Shown here in pieces: positions 27,624 to 35,432 of a stretch of DNA of 64,000 nt (positions within the stretch are counted from its first letter, which is position 1; the number at the start of each line of letters is the position of its first letter). The stretch covers positions 62,001 to 126,000 of the forward strand of contig CAYIYH010000003.1 of the NCBI GenBank assembly GCA_964367585.1, written 5' to 3'. The DNA comes from CAYJGJ01 sp964367585 (GTDB lineage Bacteria; Bacillota; Clostridia; Peptostreptococcales; Anaerovoracaceae). The position numbers and the translations under genes were made by a program. Under the pieces are notes generated by a model. The model was not told the DNA's origin, searched no databases, and was given only the letters and a program-made list of their open reading frames with translations.

Positions 27624-28970
27624 CTAAAAGAAAATGTGTATAAAAGGAACTATAAGTACAATAGTTAATATAACTCTTTCGAAGTAAATAATGAAAATGT
27701 CTCTAACTCTCAAAGGAACCGAGGATCCTAAAATAATAGGAATTGGTTGAGCTATATAAAGCACTCCTGTAGTACCAATAACTGCGGTGAAAAATCTTGA
27801 GATTTCAGACTCCAAAGTCCCACCTATTACTGGAGCTAATAATTGGTCAACTACCCCTACAGTAATTGAAGTTGCTGTTTCAAATGGCTCTGGGATTCCA
27901 GCAAGCTGAATCAACCATCCAAATGGATACGCAAGAGTTTGTAATATACTAGTATATTCAAATATAGCAAGTGCTATCGTTCCTAAGGCCATTACTACAG
28001 GAACAACGCTAACGGCCATGCTTAAACCATCGACAACACCTTCTTTTAGAGAGCCAGAAATAGTTCCTGTTTTTGCTCTGTTTACACCAGCTGCAACCGC
28101 AGCAGAAAACATGTCTTTACTTGCTGGAGATTCGCTCCTTACAATTTCTTTTCCGTTTAAATCAGTATTTTTATATCTATTTAAAGGATAAATTCTTGGT
28201 GTAATCATCGCGATAATAATACATATAATATACGAAGTTAATATAAATTGGTATGCCATATGTCCTAAATTAACCATTTCTGCCATTACATACAAGAAGG
28301 GCATACTTACTAAAGAAAAGTTAGTGATAATAATTGCCGCCTCCTTATCTGTATATTGTCCACTTTTATGCATTTTAGCAGTGTAATACATTCCTAATCC
28401 AGAAGAGCCAACCCAAGAAACAAGACAATCAATACAAGACATTCCAGGCACTTTGAATAATGTGTACATAATTTTTTGCATAAAAATGCCAATAAATTGA
28501 AGTGCTCCAAAGTTAGTTAAGAAAGGTAATATTAGACCACCAATTAGTACTGCAAGAGAAACAGATACACTCATTGACCCCATCAACCCACCTGTATTAG
28601 AACTGATTATAAACTCAGGTCCAATTTGCAATAAAGTCATTCCAAGAAAAAGAGCTCCTAGTATTCTGCAAATAGCCCATAGAGGTTTAGTTTTTACATT
28701 TTTTTCTAAAAAGCTAATTTTACCCTTTATGAAATATGATAATATAGTTAAAATAGCACCTATTGAACAAATGACAAATGCGACCGGCACACGATTTTCC
28801 GATCCAATTGCCGATTTAACAGAATCTAATAACCATGATAAAAAAGTTGTAACCTGACCATCTGAGGTAATCGGTCCTAAAAATATTAAAAAGGCAATAA
28901 TTGAGGGTATTATGAATTTTAAATATTCACTAGTGGTAAATTTTTCTTTTGCTTTGCTTAATTCTGACAT
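27624..28970 (-). CDS. YjiH-type membrane protein (Gate domain), copy 3
   Basis: 448 residues, about ten membrane helices. It has the common blocks FIIPSIIAFLIFLGPI, YTLFKVPGMSCIDCLVSWVGSSG and AGIPEPFETATSITVGVVDQLLAP. It lies 129 bp after the ureohydrolase genes and 24 bp before the alcohol dehydrogenase, inside the predicted sigma-54 operon. By its position it is the likely importer of the pathway substrate. Confidence 0.8.
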   Translation of the reverse strand: MSELSKAKEKFTTSEYLKFIIPSIIAFLIFLGPITSDGQVTTFLSWLLDSVKSAIGSENRVPVAFVICSIGAILTILSYFIKGKISFLEKNVKTKPLWAICRILGALFLGMTLLQIGPEFIISSNTGGLMGSMSVSVSLAVLIGGLILPFLTNFGALQFIGIFMQKIMYTLFKVPGMSCIDCLVSWVGSSGLGMYYTAKMHKSGQYTDKEAAIIITNFSLVSMPFLYVMAEMVNLGHMAYQFILTSYIICIIIAMITPRIYPLNRYKNTDLNGKEIVRSESPASKDMFSAAVAAGVNRAKTGTISGSLKEGVVDGLSMAVSVVPVVMALGTIALAIFEYTSILQTLAYPFGWLIQLAGIPEPFETATSITVGVVDQLLAPVIGGTLESEISRFFTAVIGTTGVLYIAQPIPIILGSSVPLRVRDIFIIYFERVILTIVLIVPFIHIFF

Positions 28971-29070
28971 AGTTTTTCTCCTTTACATCTAACAATTACA
29001 TACGAAACCATTTATTAGTTTTATTAGAATTTAAATAAAATTATTAATTTCTATAACCAATCATCTTTAT

Positions 29071-29095
29071 ATACTACTTAATCGTAGTATTTTTT
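29071..29095 (+). other. Hairpin in the ureohydrolase-YjiH gap
   Basis: ATACTAC / GTAGTAT with a T-run on the plus strand only, right after the stop of the minus-strand ureohydrolase gene. Its T-run faces the wrong way to terminate the operon; it might stabilise the upstream mRNA 3' end or be chance. Confidence 0.3.
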
Positions 29096-29099
29096 ATCG

Positions 29100-30074
29100 T
29101 CATATTATAAATTCATCTAGAAGTCTTAATAAATAATATGCCGATATTCTCTCGCTTCTTCCCGACGGATCAAGTTCTGGCGCCACTTCAACGATGTCTA
29201 TTCCATCTATTGGAGCGCTTGAAAGGGAATCCATTATTTCACAGAACTGTCTAGGTGTTAACTTACTTTGTACGATTGATCCTGTACCAGGAAGAAAACC
29301 GGCATCTGTTGCATCTATATCTATAGATAAATACACATGATCAACTCCCTTTGTCGCATGTTTGATAGCCATTAAGGCTATCTCTTTTGCACCTAAACGC
29401 CTAATATCATCCGAGGAAAAAATTTTTCCACCCATGGATTCAATTATTGCGGTTTCCTCGCTATCAATCCAACCTGAGATTCCAATCCATACCATATTTG
29501 ATTTTTCTACATTAGACAATTCCGAAATTCGACGGGAATTTGTAGCATGATTATATTCCCCCCATGCCCCTAATCTGTCAGAAAAGTCCAAATGTCCGTC
29601 AATTTGAATATATCCAAACTTCGCATTAGGATCTATCTCTTCTAATGCTCTCGAATATCCTAAACATGCGGGATAACTATTAAAATGATCTCCGCCTAAT
29701 GCGAGTGGTATCGTTCCAGCAATTCTTATCGCTTTTGTCATACTTGCAATAGATTCAATTGTCTGTGTCGGATCTTCCGGAAAAATAGTTGCGTTACCAT
29801 AGTCAATAAGTTTACTGCGTCGTTTATTAGCAAACGTTTTACCTGTTTTAATATCAATTATTTCATTTTTATCTTTTAAAGCACTTGTTTCTATTATTTC
29901 TGTTGATGCAACCCTTAGTGCATATGGCCCTAATCTTGAACCAGTTCTACTTGAGTGAGTCCAATCTGATGGCATTCCCACTACCCCAATTCCTCCGTTT
30001 TTCACGTCATCTATATCTCCTACTGGAGACTTAAAAAGAGTAGGACTTGGAGATCCTATATTCTTATTTATCAA
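29100..30074 (-). CDS. Ureohydrolase with complete metal site; catalytic member of the four-gene array
   Basis: 324 residues. GGDH (His130), D-G-H-L-D (Asp159, His161, Asp163; Gly replaces the usual Ala), DIDATD (Asp252, Asp254, Asp257) and Glu in DIVEVAP are all present, so it should bind two metal ions. Its exact substrate among guanidino or amidino compounds is unknown. It starts at a TTG behind GAGGTGAT, and the TTG overlaps the stop of the previous gene by 4 bp. It is the last of four successive ureohydrolase-fold genes and the only one with an intact site. Confidence 0.88.
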   Translation of the reverse strand: MINKNIGSPSPTLFKSPVGDIDDVKNGGIGVVGMPSDWTHSSRTGSRLGPYALRVASTEIIETSALKDKNEIIDIKTGKTFANKRRSKLIDYGNATIFPEDPTQTIESIASMTKAIRIAGTIPLALGGDHFNSYPACLGYSRALEEIDPNAKFGYIQIDGHLDFSDRLGAWGEYNHATNSRRISELSNVEKSNMVWIGISGWIDSEETAIIESMGGKIFSSDDIRRLGAKEIALMAIKHATKGVDHVYLSIDIDATDAGFLPGTGSIVQSKLTPRQFCEIMDSLSSAPIDGIDIVEVAPELDPSGRSERISAYYLLRLLDEFII

Positions 30075-31063
30075 ATTATCACCTCATCTTTTTCTAAAAG
30101 GTCCATTCTAGCATAAATATACTTTAGAAGTGCGGTGACAAGCATTCTCTGCCCTGTTTTTACAATTCCAAATCCATTCACCGTGGGGTCAATACCCGTT
30201 ACTATCAACGATGAAGTAGGGATTTGCCCCAAAGCAATAAGCATATTTTGAATTTCAACCAATGACATTCCATTCAAATTAGGCTTTTCAGACATACCGT
30301 GCAAGCTTGAATCCATAAACGAAATATCTAATACAGCAACAACTTCATCCACTTTATCCCTTATTTCTTCAAATAACGACCTATAATTTCCGTGTAGAGC
30401 TTTTATTTTATTTTTGCTAACGATTTTTCCATTGTTATTAACAAAATCTTCATAAAATTCTATAGTTGGAAGCGAGTTTGGAGCAATAAATATCATGTTT
30501 TTCTTATCAATTACTTTTTCATTTACTAACTTCTCAACAGATAACTGTGATTTTGAATCCTTATTTTGAGAAACACTTCCCCCAAGTTGTATATAACCAA
30601 TCTGATTACCTTCTGAAATTCCCTTAACAACACTATAAATACTACCTTCACTTCCAGCTAAAACTATTGTGCTTGCTTTCGTATTTTGCAAATCAGAAAA
30701 AATTGATGATATTTTTTCACTAATCTCATTTTTTGTCAATCCATCAAGCGAAATATCACCTATATCAACAAGTTTTTCATTAATGCACCCAGTATCAACT
30801 ACTTGTCTACTAACTACATCAATCGGTGCACTTTTGAATTGTGGATTTGAAAACCATCCATAATATACAGAAGTTTCCCGTATTCCAAGTGAAGCATATC
30901 TATATCCAGTAGAGTCTGAGTCTGATTCGAAAGGAATTCCAATCACAGCCACTTTGTCTGAGGTAAGTTCTTCCATCTGCTCAAATTTAGCACGCATGAA
31001 AGTTAGTCTTCCTGCAAGTCTGGGTAGTGCTGAAGTTCTTAATACAGAATTATCATCACTCAT
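30071..31063 (-). CDS. Ureohydrolase-fold pseudoenzyme A (metal ligands lost)
   Basis: 330 residues. The fold is recognisable from DKVAVIGIPFESDSDSTGYRYASLGIRETS, KLVDIGDISLDG and VAVLDISFMDSSLHGM, placed as in ureohydrolases. The metal motifs are gone: GGDH reads AGSE (136-139), DAHxD reads LGGSVS (around 160), and DxDxxD keeps only the outer Asp residues (D246, S248, D251). The frame is open at full length, with a good GAGGAG site and coupled neighbours, so it is not a decaying pseudogene. I infer a structural or regulatory partner of the intact ureohydrolase, or a binding protein. Confidence 0.75.
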   Translation of the reverse strand: MSDDNSVLRTSALPRLAGRLTFMRAKFEQMEELTSDKVAVIGIPFESDSDSTGYRYASLGIRETSVYYGWFSNPQFKSAPIDVVSRQVVDTGCINEKLVDIGDISLDGLTKNEISEKISSIFSDLQNTKASTIVLAGSEGSIYSVVKGISEGNQIGYIQLGGSVSQNKDSKSQLSVEKLVNEKVIDKKNMIFIAPNSLPTIEFYEDFVNNNGKIVSKNKIKALHGNYRSLFEEIRDKVDEVVAVLDISFMDSSLHGMSEKPNLNGMSLVEIQNMLIALGQIPTSSLIVTGIDPTVNGFGIVKTGQRMLVTALLKYIYARMDLLEKDEVII

Positions 31064-31064
31064 A

Positions 31065-31985
31065 TTACTCCTCTTTTCCTAATATATTTACTATCAAAGT
31101 ACATATTTCCTGTACCGATTCGATTTCATCGCGCCCCCAGAGGTCAATCTCTGGAACAAATCCCGTGAAGTCTCCAGCGATGAAGGATTTTTTTATTCTT
31201 TTAAGCGAAATTAACAATCTTTTCAATTCTTCTAGATCTAACCCCGAATACAAATTCTCGTAGGTCGTCTTCAAAATTAAAGGTTTCAACACATCTGCAT
31301 CAACACTAATATATAACCCATCGAAATTCCTAGCCCACATATTGATGTCAACAATCAACTCTTCTATTTTGTTTTCTTTAATTTTATGGGATGGAATAAC
31401 TTTAATACCCTCGGATTTTACAATTTCTTCGTTAGAAACAATACCCGAAACACCGATAATATTAATCTTTCCTTTATCGCATTCTAACAAGTCAATAATA
31501 GTCGAAGTTGTTTCGTATCTTGTTACTCCTGGATTCTTTTCACTTTTATTTTTCGCAAGATCTAGACGTCTTGAAATCCTAATGAATCCTATGTTCTTCG
31601 TTTTTAATTCTTCCAAAATCCCATCAAATATTGGAGGGATAATGCTGTAATCTCCACCTATTATCAATTGCTTTGATTTTGTATCTATTATTTTTTGTGA
31701 CTGACTTTTCAAAACATGATAATTCTTTTCGTATTCCAAAGGAAATACATTCAAATCACCAATATCCACAACCTCAAATTGTGTGCATTCTATTCCATTT
31801 CTTTTTTCATTAGGATAACTTGAGTACCTCAACTGACGCGGCATAATCCTTGAACCGGGAGTTCCACCACCATAATGGTCACAAAAAACGCCAGCAACGG
31901 CAATCGTTTTATCTGAAAGATCATTTAATTCACAAAACGGTGCATCAAAAAATGTAGGAATATCTCTTAATTTATAGTCGTTCAA
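31065..31985 (-). CDS. Ureohydrolase-fold pseudoenzyme B (metal ligands lost)
   Basis: 306 residues. Fold markers are KTIAVAGVFCDHYGGGTPGSRIMPRQLR, EVVDIGDLNVFPLEYEKNY and LYISVDADVLKP. The motifs are altered: GGDH is GGDY (Tyr113), DAHxD is S-R-R-L-D (138-142), DxDxxD ends in Lys (D229, D231, K234), and the late Glu is missing (AGDFTGFVPEID). The TTG start follows AAGGAGG by seven bases and overlaps the previous stop by 4 bp. It is a full-length, co-translated gene. Loss of the His and of the DAHxD ligands makes normal dimetal catalysis unlikely. Confidence 0.75.
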   Translation of the reverse strand: MNDYKLRDIPTFFDAPFCELNDLSDKTIAVAGVFCDHYGGGTPGSRIMPRQLRYSSYPNEKRNGIECTQFEVVDIGDLNVFPLEYEKNYHVLKSQSQKIIDTKSKQLIIGGDYSIIPPIFDGILEELKTKNIGFIRISRRLDLAKNKSEKNPGVTRYETTSTIIDLLECDKGKINIIGVSGIVSNEEIVKSEGIKVIPSHKIKENKIEELIVDINMWARNFDGLYISVDADVLKPLILKTTYENLYSGLDLEELKRLLISLKRIKKSFIAGDFTGFVPEIDLWGRDEIESVQEICTLIVNILGKEE

Positions 31986-32941
31986 TCAAACACCTCCTTC
32001 AAAATAAAGGAATTAATAACATTCAAAATTGTCTGCGCTGCAATATATTGCGTATGATTTCTATTGTCGAGTGATGGTGCTACATTTGTTAGTGAAACTG
32101 CGGTGAGCTTATTCCCTATCTCAATTCCATTTGACAGGTTGATCAAGTGTTCCGGTTTTAATCCTCCGATATTTAAAACTGGAGTACCCGCCGCAAATCC
32201 AGTATCAACTACCGCCATATCTATAGAACAAATTATATTTTCACATTGAGATACAAATTCATTAATTTTACCAGAAATATATTTTATTTCATTTTCATAT
32301 ATCTCCTCTGCAGTAATTACTTGAGCTGTGATACGATCCAAATCATTCATTTGTATTTTGGATACATACCCATTCAACCCTATAATCATTACTTTCTTAA
32401 CATTCTCAATCTGAGATAAAAGAGTTAGTAATTCCGTGGACTCTTCATCAACAAGATTCGGAAACGACAAACTATTCGAAAAAATAATTATCCCTGTATT
32501 AGAACAATATAGGTCAGGATTACTGATTATTGATTCACTAATTCTACTATCTCCACCAAGTAGTATGGGAATTCCGCCTTTTGAATTGATTTCTGAAACT
32601 AATAATTTAAGTGAATCCATGTTTTTTTTGTATAACATGTAGGATTCGTCAACATCCCCAAAATCGAATCCTGCATTTTCCCCAATAAATCTGTATTTTT
32701 TATTTGTTTCTATATCAATTATTGTATTTGAGGGAGATTCCCTATAACAATCAAGTATAGAGCCGACCATCCTTCTTATTTCTTTAGGACCATCTGAAGT
32801 GCCTACCCTAAGAGGTGGCACAGAATCCACCGGAATCCCCACGACACATAGCATATCTTTTAAAATAGATTCATCATTTTTGCTTGGAAATTGCGCAAAA
32901 TTTGGGATATCTTTCTTCGAGACCATTATATTTTTTTTCAT
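31982..32941 (-). CDS. Ureohydrolase-fold pseudoenzyme C (metal ligands lost)
   Basis: 319 residues. Fold markers are MLCVVGIPVDSVPPLRVGTSDGPKEIRRM, AGFDFGDVDESY, and SIDMAVVDTGFAAGTPVLNIGGL, which copies the spacing of the DxDxxD-PG region. GGDH is GGDS (Ser132), the DAHxD segment is FSNSLSF (154-160), DxDxxD is D241-A243-D246, and the Glu of E-x-x-P is Asn (TNVAPSLD). It is the first of the four ureohydrolase-like genes, 15 bp after the HMG-CoA lyase-like gene, with GGAGG before the ATG. Confidence 0.75.
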   Translation of the reverse strand: MKKNIMVSKKDIPNFAQFPSKNDESILKDMLCVVGIPVDSVPPLRVGTSDGPKEIRRMVGSILDCYRESPSNTIIDIETNKKYRFIGENAGFDFGDVDESYMLYKKNMDSLKLLVSEINSKGGIPILLGGDSRISESIISNPDLYCSNTGIIIFSNSLSFPNLVDEESTELLTLLSQIENVKKVMIIGLNGYVSKIQMNDLDRITAQVITAEEIYENEIKYISGKINEFVSQCENIICSIDMAVVDTGFAAGTPVLNIGGLKPEHLINLSNGIEIGNKLTAVSLTNVAPSLDNRNHTQYIAAQTILNVINSFILKEVFD

Positions 32942-32956
32942 TTTTCCTCCAAAATT

Positions 32957-33847
32957 TTAGTCACACACATTAATATTTATATTATGTCCACTATAAACGC
33001 CTTCAATCATTGACTTTTCGTATTTTGCCGCGTTCAACAACTTCTCATAATCTATACCTGTATCATATCCCATGTTATTTAGCATGAACACCAAATCTTC
33101 CGTGGAAGTATTTCCTGAAGCCCCTTTAGCAAAGGGACATCCACCCAAGCCACCTAGGGAAACTTGAACATCTGTAATTCCGCATTCGATAGCCGCGAGC
33201 GTATTTAGCATCCCCATATTCCTTGTATCGTGGATATGCACCTGAATACAGCAATCAGGAAACTCTTGTATTGCTTTTTTTACGAATTCACGTATTATAT
33301 CCGGCGTCGCAATCCCTATTGTGTCGGCTAATATAAAATTTCTTATCCCAAAGGCATAACCTTTTTTCATGAAATCAATTAACTCGTGGACTTGTGGGAG
33401 ACCCTCAATGGGGCACCCAAACGCAGTTGCTATTCCCATCCATATTTTTAATTCCGGGATTTCTTCCATAATATTTTTCATGTCCTCAAATGACTGCTCA
33501 TGTGTTCTATTTATGTTTGCCATATTATGACTTTTGCTTAGAGAAATAACATATGCCACTTCTTTTATTCCCAAAGAAATCGCCTTTTTTGCTCCAAACA
33601 AATTAGGAACTAATGCACTGAATACAACATCCTTGTATCTTTTTAAACATTCTTCAACTATCTCTTGTGCATCTTTTAATTGTGGAATTGCTTTTGGACT
33701 TACAAATGAAGTAACTTCCATGTGCTTTACACCGGATTGCAAAATTTGATCGATAATTTCCAATTTTGTTTTTGCAGGTATGTATTCTTTTAAATTTTGA
33801 AACCCATCTCTTGGGCCTACTTCGATTATATTAATTTTCTTATTCAC
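32957..33847 (-). CDS. HMG-CoA lyase-like enzyme (DRE-TIM family)
   Basis: 296 residues. Active-site signatures are complete: EVGPRDGFQN (catalytic Arg and metal Asp), VHIHDTRNMG (metal His pair) and GLGGCPFAKGASGN with the mobile-loop Cys. The family cleaves 3-hydroxy-3-methylglutaryl-CoA to acetyl-CoA and acetoacetate; close relatives cleave other 3-hydroxyacyl-CoA esters. A CoA-transferase gene lies 18 bp upstream, so the substrate is probably made in place rather than derived from leucine breakdown. Its company with ureohydrolases is unusual. Confidence 0.9.
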   Translation of the reverse strand: MNKKINIIEVGPRDGFQNLKEYIPAKTKLEIIDQILQSGVKHMEVTSFVSPKAIPQLKDAQEIVEECLKRYKDVVFSALVPNLFGAKKAISLGIKEVAYVISLSKSHNMANINRTHEQSFEDMKNIMEEIPELKIWMGIATAFGCPIEGLPQVHELIDFMKKGYAFGIRNFILADTIGIATPDIIREFVKKAIQEFPDCCIQVHIHDTRNMGMLNTLAAIECGITDVQVSLGGLGGCPFAKGASGNTSTEDLVFMLNNMGYDTGIDYEKLLNAAKYEKSMIEGVYSGHNININVCD

Positions 33848-33865
33848 ACTTATACCCCATGTAGA

Positions 33866-35068
33866 CTAAATGATACCTTTAAGCTTTAGCTCTTCAATTT
33901 TCTTTGAGTCAAAGCCCAAATATTCATTATAAATTTCTTCATTATGTTGACCTAACAGAGGGGATGGCATTCTTATCTCGGCTTTTTTATCACTAAATTT
34001 AATATGATCACCTGTGATAGTTGTTTTTCCCGCAACAGGATGATCTACTTCAACAAACATTTCTCTTGCCTTAGCGATATGAGGATCTGTGACAACTTTA
34101 TCAATTGTATAAATCGGAGCCGAAGGCACTCCAACTTCTAATAATATTTCTACTATTTGCTCTACATCATATTTTAATGACCAACTTTCAATAATAGTCT
34201 TTAATTCTTCATGATGTTTTAGTCTGCTTGGATTATCAGCAAATTTCTCTTCTTCCAGTACTTCCGGAAATCCGGCTACTTTTGCGAAAACTTCGAATAA
34301 TTTGTCATTTCCGGCTGCAATCACAACCGTTCCATCTTTAGCTCTAAAGGTATCGTAAGGATAAGATGATGCATATCTATTTCCGTTTCTTTGTGGTATT
34401 TTTCCTTCCGTGAGGTATATTTGTGTGATTATCTCTAAAGATGAAACTACCGAATCAACTAATGAAACATCTATTTTCTGTCCTTCTCCCGTTTTTATTT
34501 TATTAACCACAGCAGCCAAAACACCAATTGTCATGCTTAAACCACCTAAAACATCTCCCATAGCAGTGCCTGTACGAGTCGGTTCTCCTCCAGGCCATCC
34601 AGTGGTACTCATTAACCCTCCCATAGCCTGTGCAATAATGTCATATCCCGGTCTCTCGCTATACGGCCCATAATGACCAAAACCCGAGACGCACCCATAT
34701 ACTATTCCAGGATTTACTTTCTTCAATTCTTCATATCCAATACCTAACCTATCCATAACACCTGGCCTATAGTTTTCTAATACTACATCAGCTTGTTTTA
34801 CCATCTCCAGAAACATACTCTTACCTTTTTCAGATTTTAAGTTTAATGTAATACCTTTTTTGTTTCTGTTAATATTCATATAGTAAGCGCTTTCACCATT
34901 TACAAAAGGTGCGAATGCTCTTGTATCGTCGCCTTTTTCTGGGATTTCTATTTTAATAACATTCGCACCCATGTCCGCCAAAAGCATCCCACTATAGGGC
35001 CCTGCCAAAACTCTTGTTAAATCTAAAACTGTAATCCCATCTAAAATTCCCTTATTCACCTTAATCAC
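33866..35068 (-). CDS. Class III (CaiB/BaiF) CoA-transferase
   Basis: 400 residues. It has the family opening (GITVLDLTRVLAGPYSGMLLADMGANVIKIE), ADVVLENYRPGVMDRLGIGYEEL, and the catalytic Asp in TRTGTAMGDVLGG. Such enzymes move CoA between carboxylic acids without forming ATP-dependent intermediates. I chose the GTG at 35068, because GGAAGG lies five bases before it; a longer start has no site. It is the first gene after the sigma-54 promoter. With the HMG-CoA lyase-like gene next to it, it should activate an acid for carbon-carbon cleavage. Confidence 0.9.
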   Translation of the reverse strand: MIKVNKGILDGITVLDLTRVLAGPYSGMLLADMGANVIKIEIPEKGDDTRAFAPFVNGESAYYMNINRNKKGITLNLKSEKGKSMFLEMVKQADVVLENYRPGVMDRLGIGYEELKKVNPGIVYGCVSGFGHYGPYSERPGYDIIAQAMGGLMSTTGWPGGEPTRTGTAMGDVLGGLSMTIGVLAAVVNKIKTGEGQKIDVSLVDSVVSSLEIITQIYLTEGKIPQRNGNRYASSYPYDTFRAKDGTVVIAAGNDKLFEVFAKVAGFPEVLEEEKFADNPSRLKHHEELKTIIESWSLKYDVEQIVEILLEVGVPSAPIYTIDKVVTDPHIAKAREMFVEVDHPVAGKTTITGDHIKFSDKKAEIRMPSPLLGQHNEEIYNEYLGFDSKKIEELKLKGII

Positions 35069-35137
35069 ATTTTCCTTCCGTTGATATATCAAAGTACAAA
35101 AGCTACCGATCTTTTCTTTGTTATAATCAATGAAATA

Positions 35138-35152
35138 GCAAACATCGTGCCA
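35138..35152 (-). promoter_or_regulatory. Sigma-54 (-24/-12) promoter of the CoA-transferase/ureohydrolase operon
   Basis: On the minus strand TGGCACGATGTTTGC matches the consensus TGGCAC-N5-TTGC exactly, with GG and GC ten bases apart. It ends 70 bp before the GTG at 35068. Nothing terminator-like follows until after the alcohol dehydrogenase, so one transcript of about 8.6 kb is plausible. Confidence 0.88.
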
Positions 35153-35249
35153 AAGCAGAAAAATATATAAAAATGATACTTTTTACACTAAAAGACTTGA
35201 AATGTACACTTCCGGAGGTATTTTGTCTATTTATGGAAAAAATGACCAT

Positions 35250-35294
35250 TGCAACATGTTGCTACTTTATGCAACATAGTAACATTATGTTGCA
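35250..35294 (-). promoter_or_regulatory. Upstream activator sites (GCAACAT/ATGTTGC palindromes)
   Basis: GCAACATGTTGC at 35251-35262 is a perfect 12-bp palindrome. A second site has TGCAACAT (35270-35277) and ATGTTGCA (35287-35294) nine bases apart. Both lie about 100-150 bp upstream of the -24 element, the usual place for an enhancer-binding activator. The PrpR-like protein encoded just upstream is the obvious ligand (inference). Confidence 0.72.
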
Positions 35295-35362
35295 GCGCAA
35301 GACGCTACATCCTTATGCAAACATTTTTTTATAAACTTCATGATTTCACACATAGCAATATA

Positions 35363-35403
35363 AAAAAGGAGATATTCGCCAAAATGCCGATATCTCCCTT
35401 TAA
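35363..35403 (-). terminator. Terminator of the PrpR-like activator gene
   Basis: Arms GGAGATAT / ATATCTCC with a 14-base loop, running into T on the minus strand, 30 bp past the activator stop. Confidence 0.78.
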
Positions 35404-35432
35404 GGTTCTAGATTAATATGTGTAAACACAAC

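Noticed and set aside
29071..29095. Terminator splitting the ureohydrolase array from the YjiH-Fe-ADH genes
   Set aside because: The T-run follows the hairpin on the plus strand only, so it would not stop minus-strand transcription.
30071..32941. The three ligand-less ureohydrolase genes as ordinary pseudogenes
   Set aside because: No stop or frameshift, full family length, strong ribosome sites and overlapping starts; decay would have broken at least one.
35250..35294. Repeated GCAACAT units as a possible CRISPR or phage attachment site
   Set aside because: Only two short palindromes in a promoter region, no regular spacers, no cas or integrase genes; activator sites explain them better.
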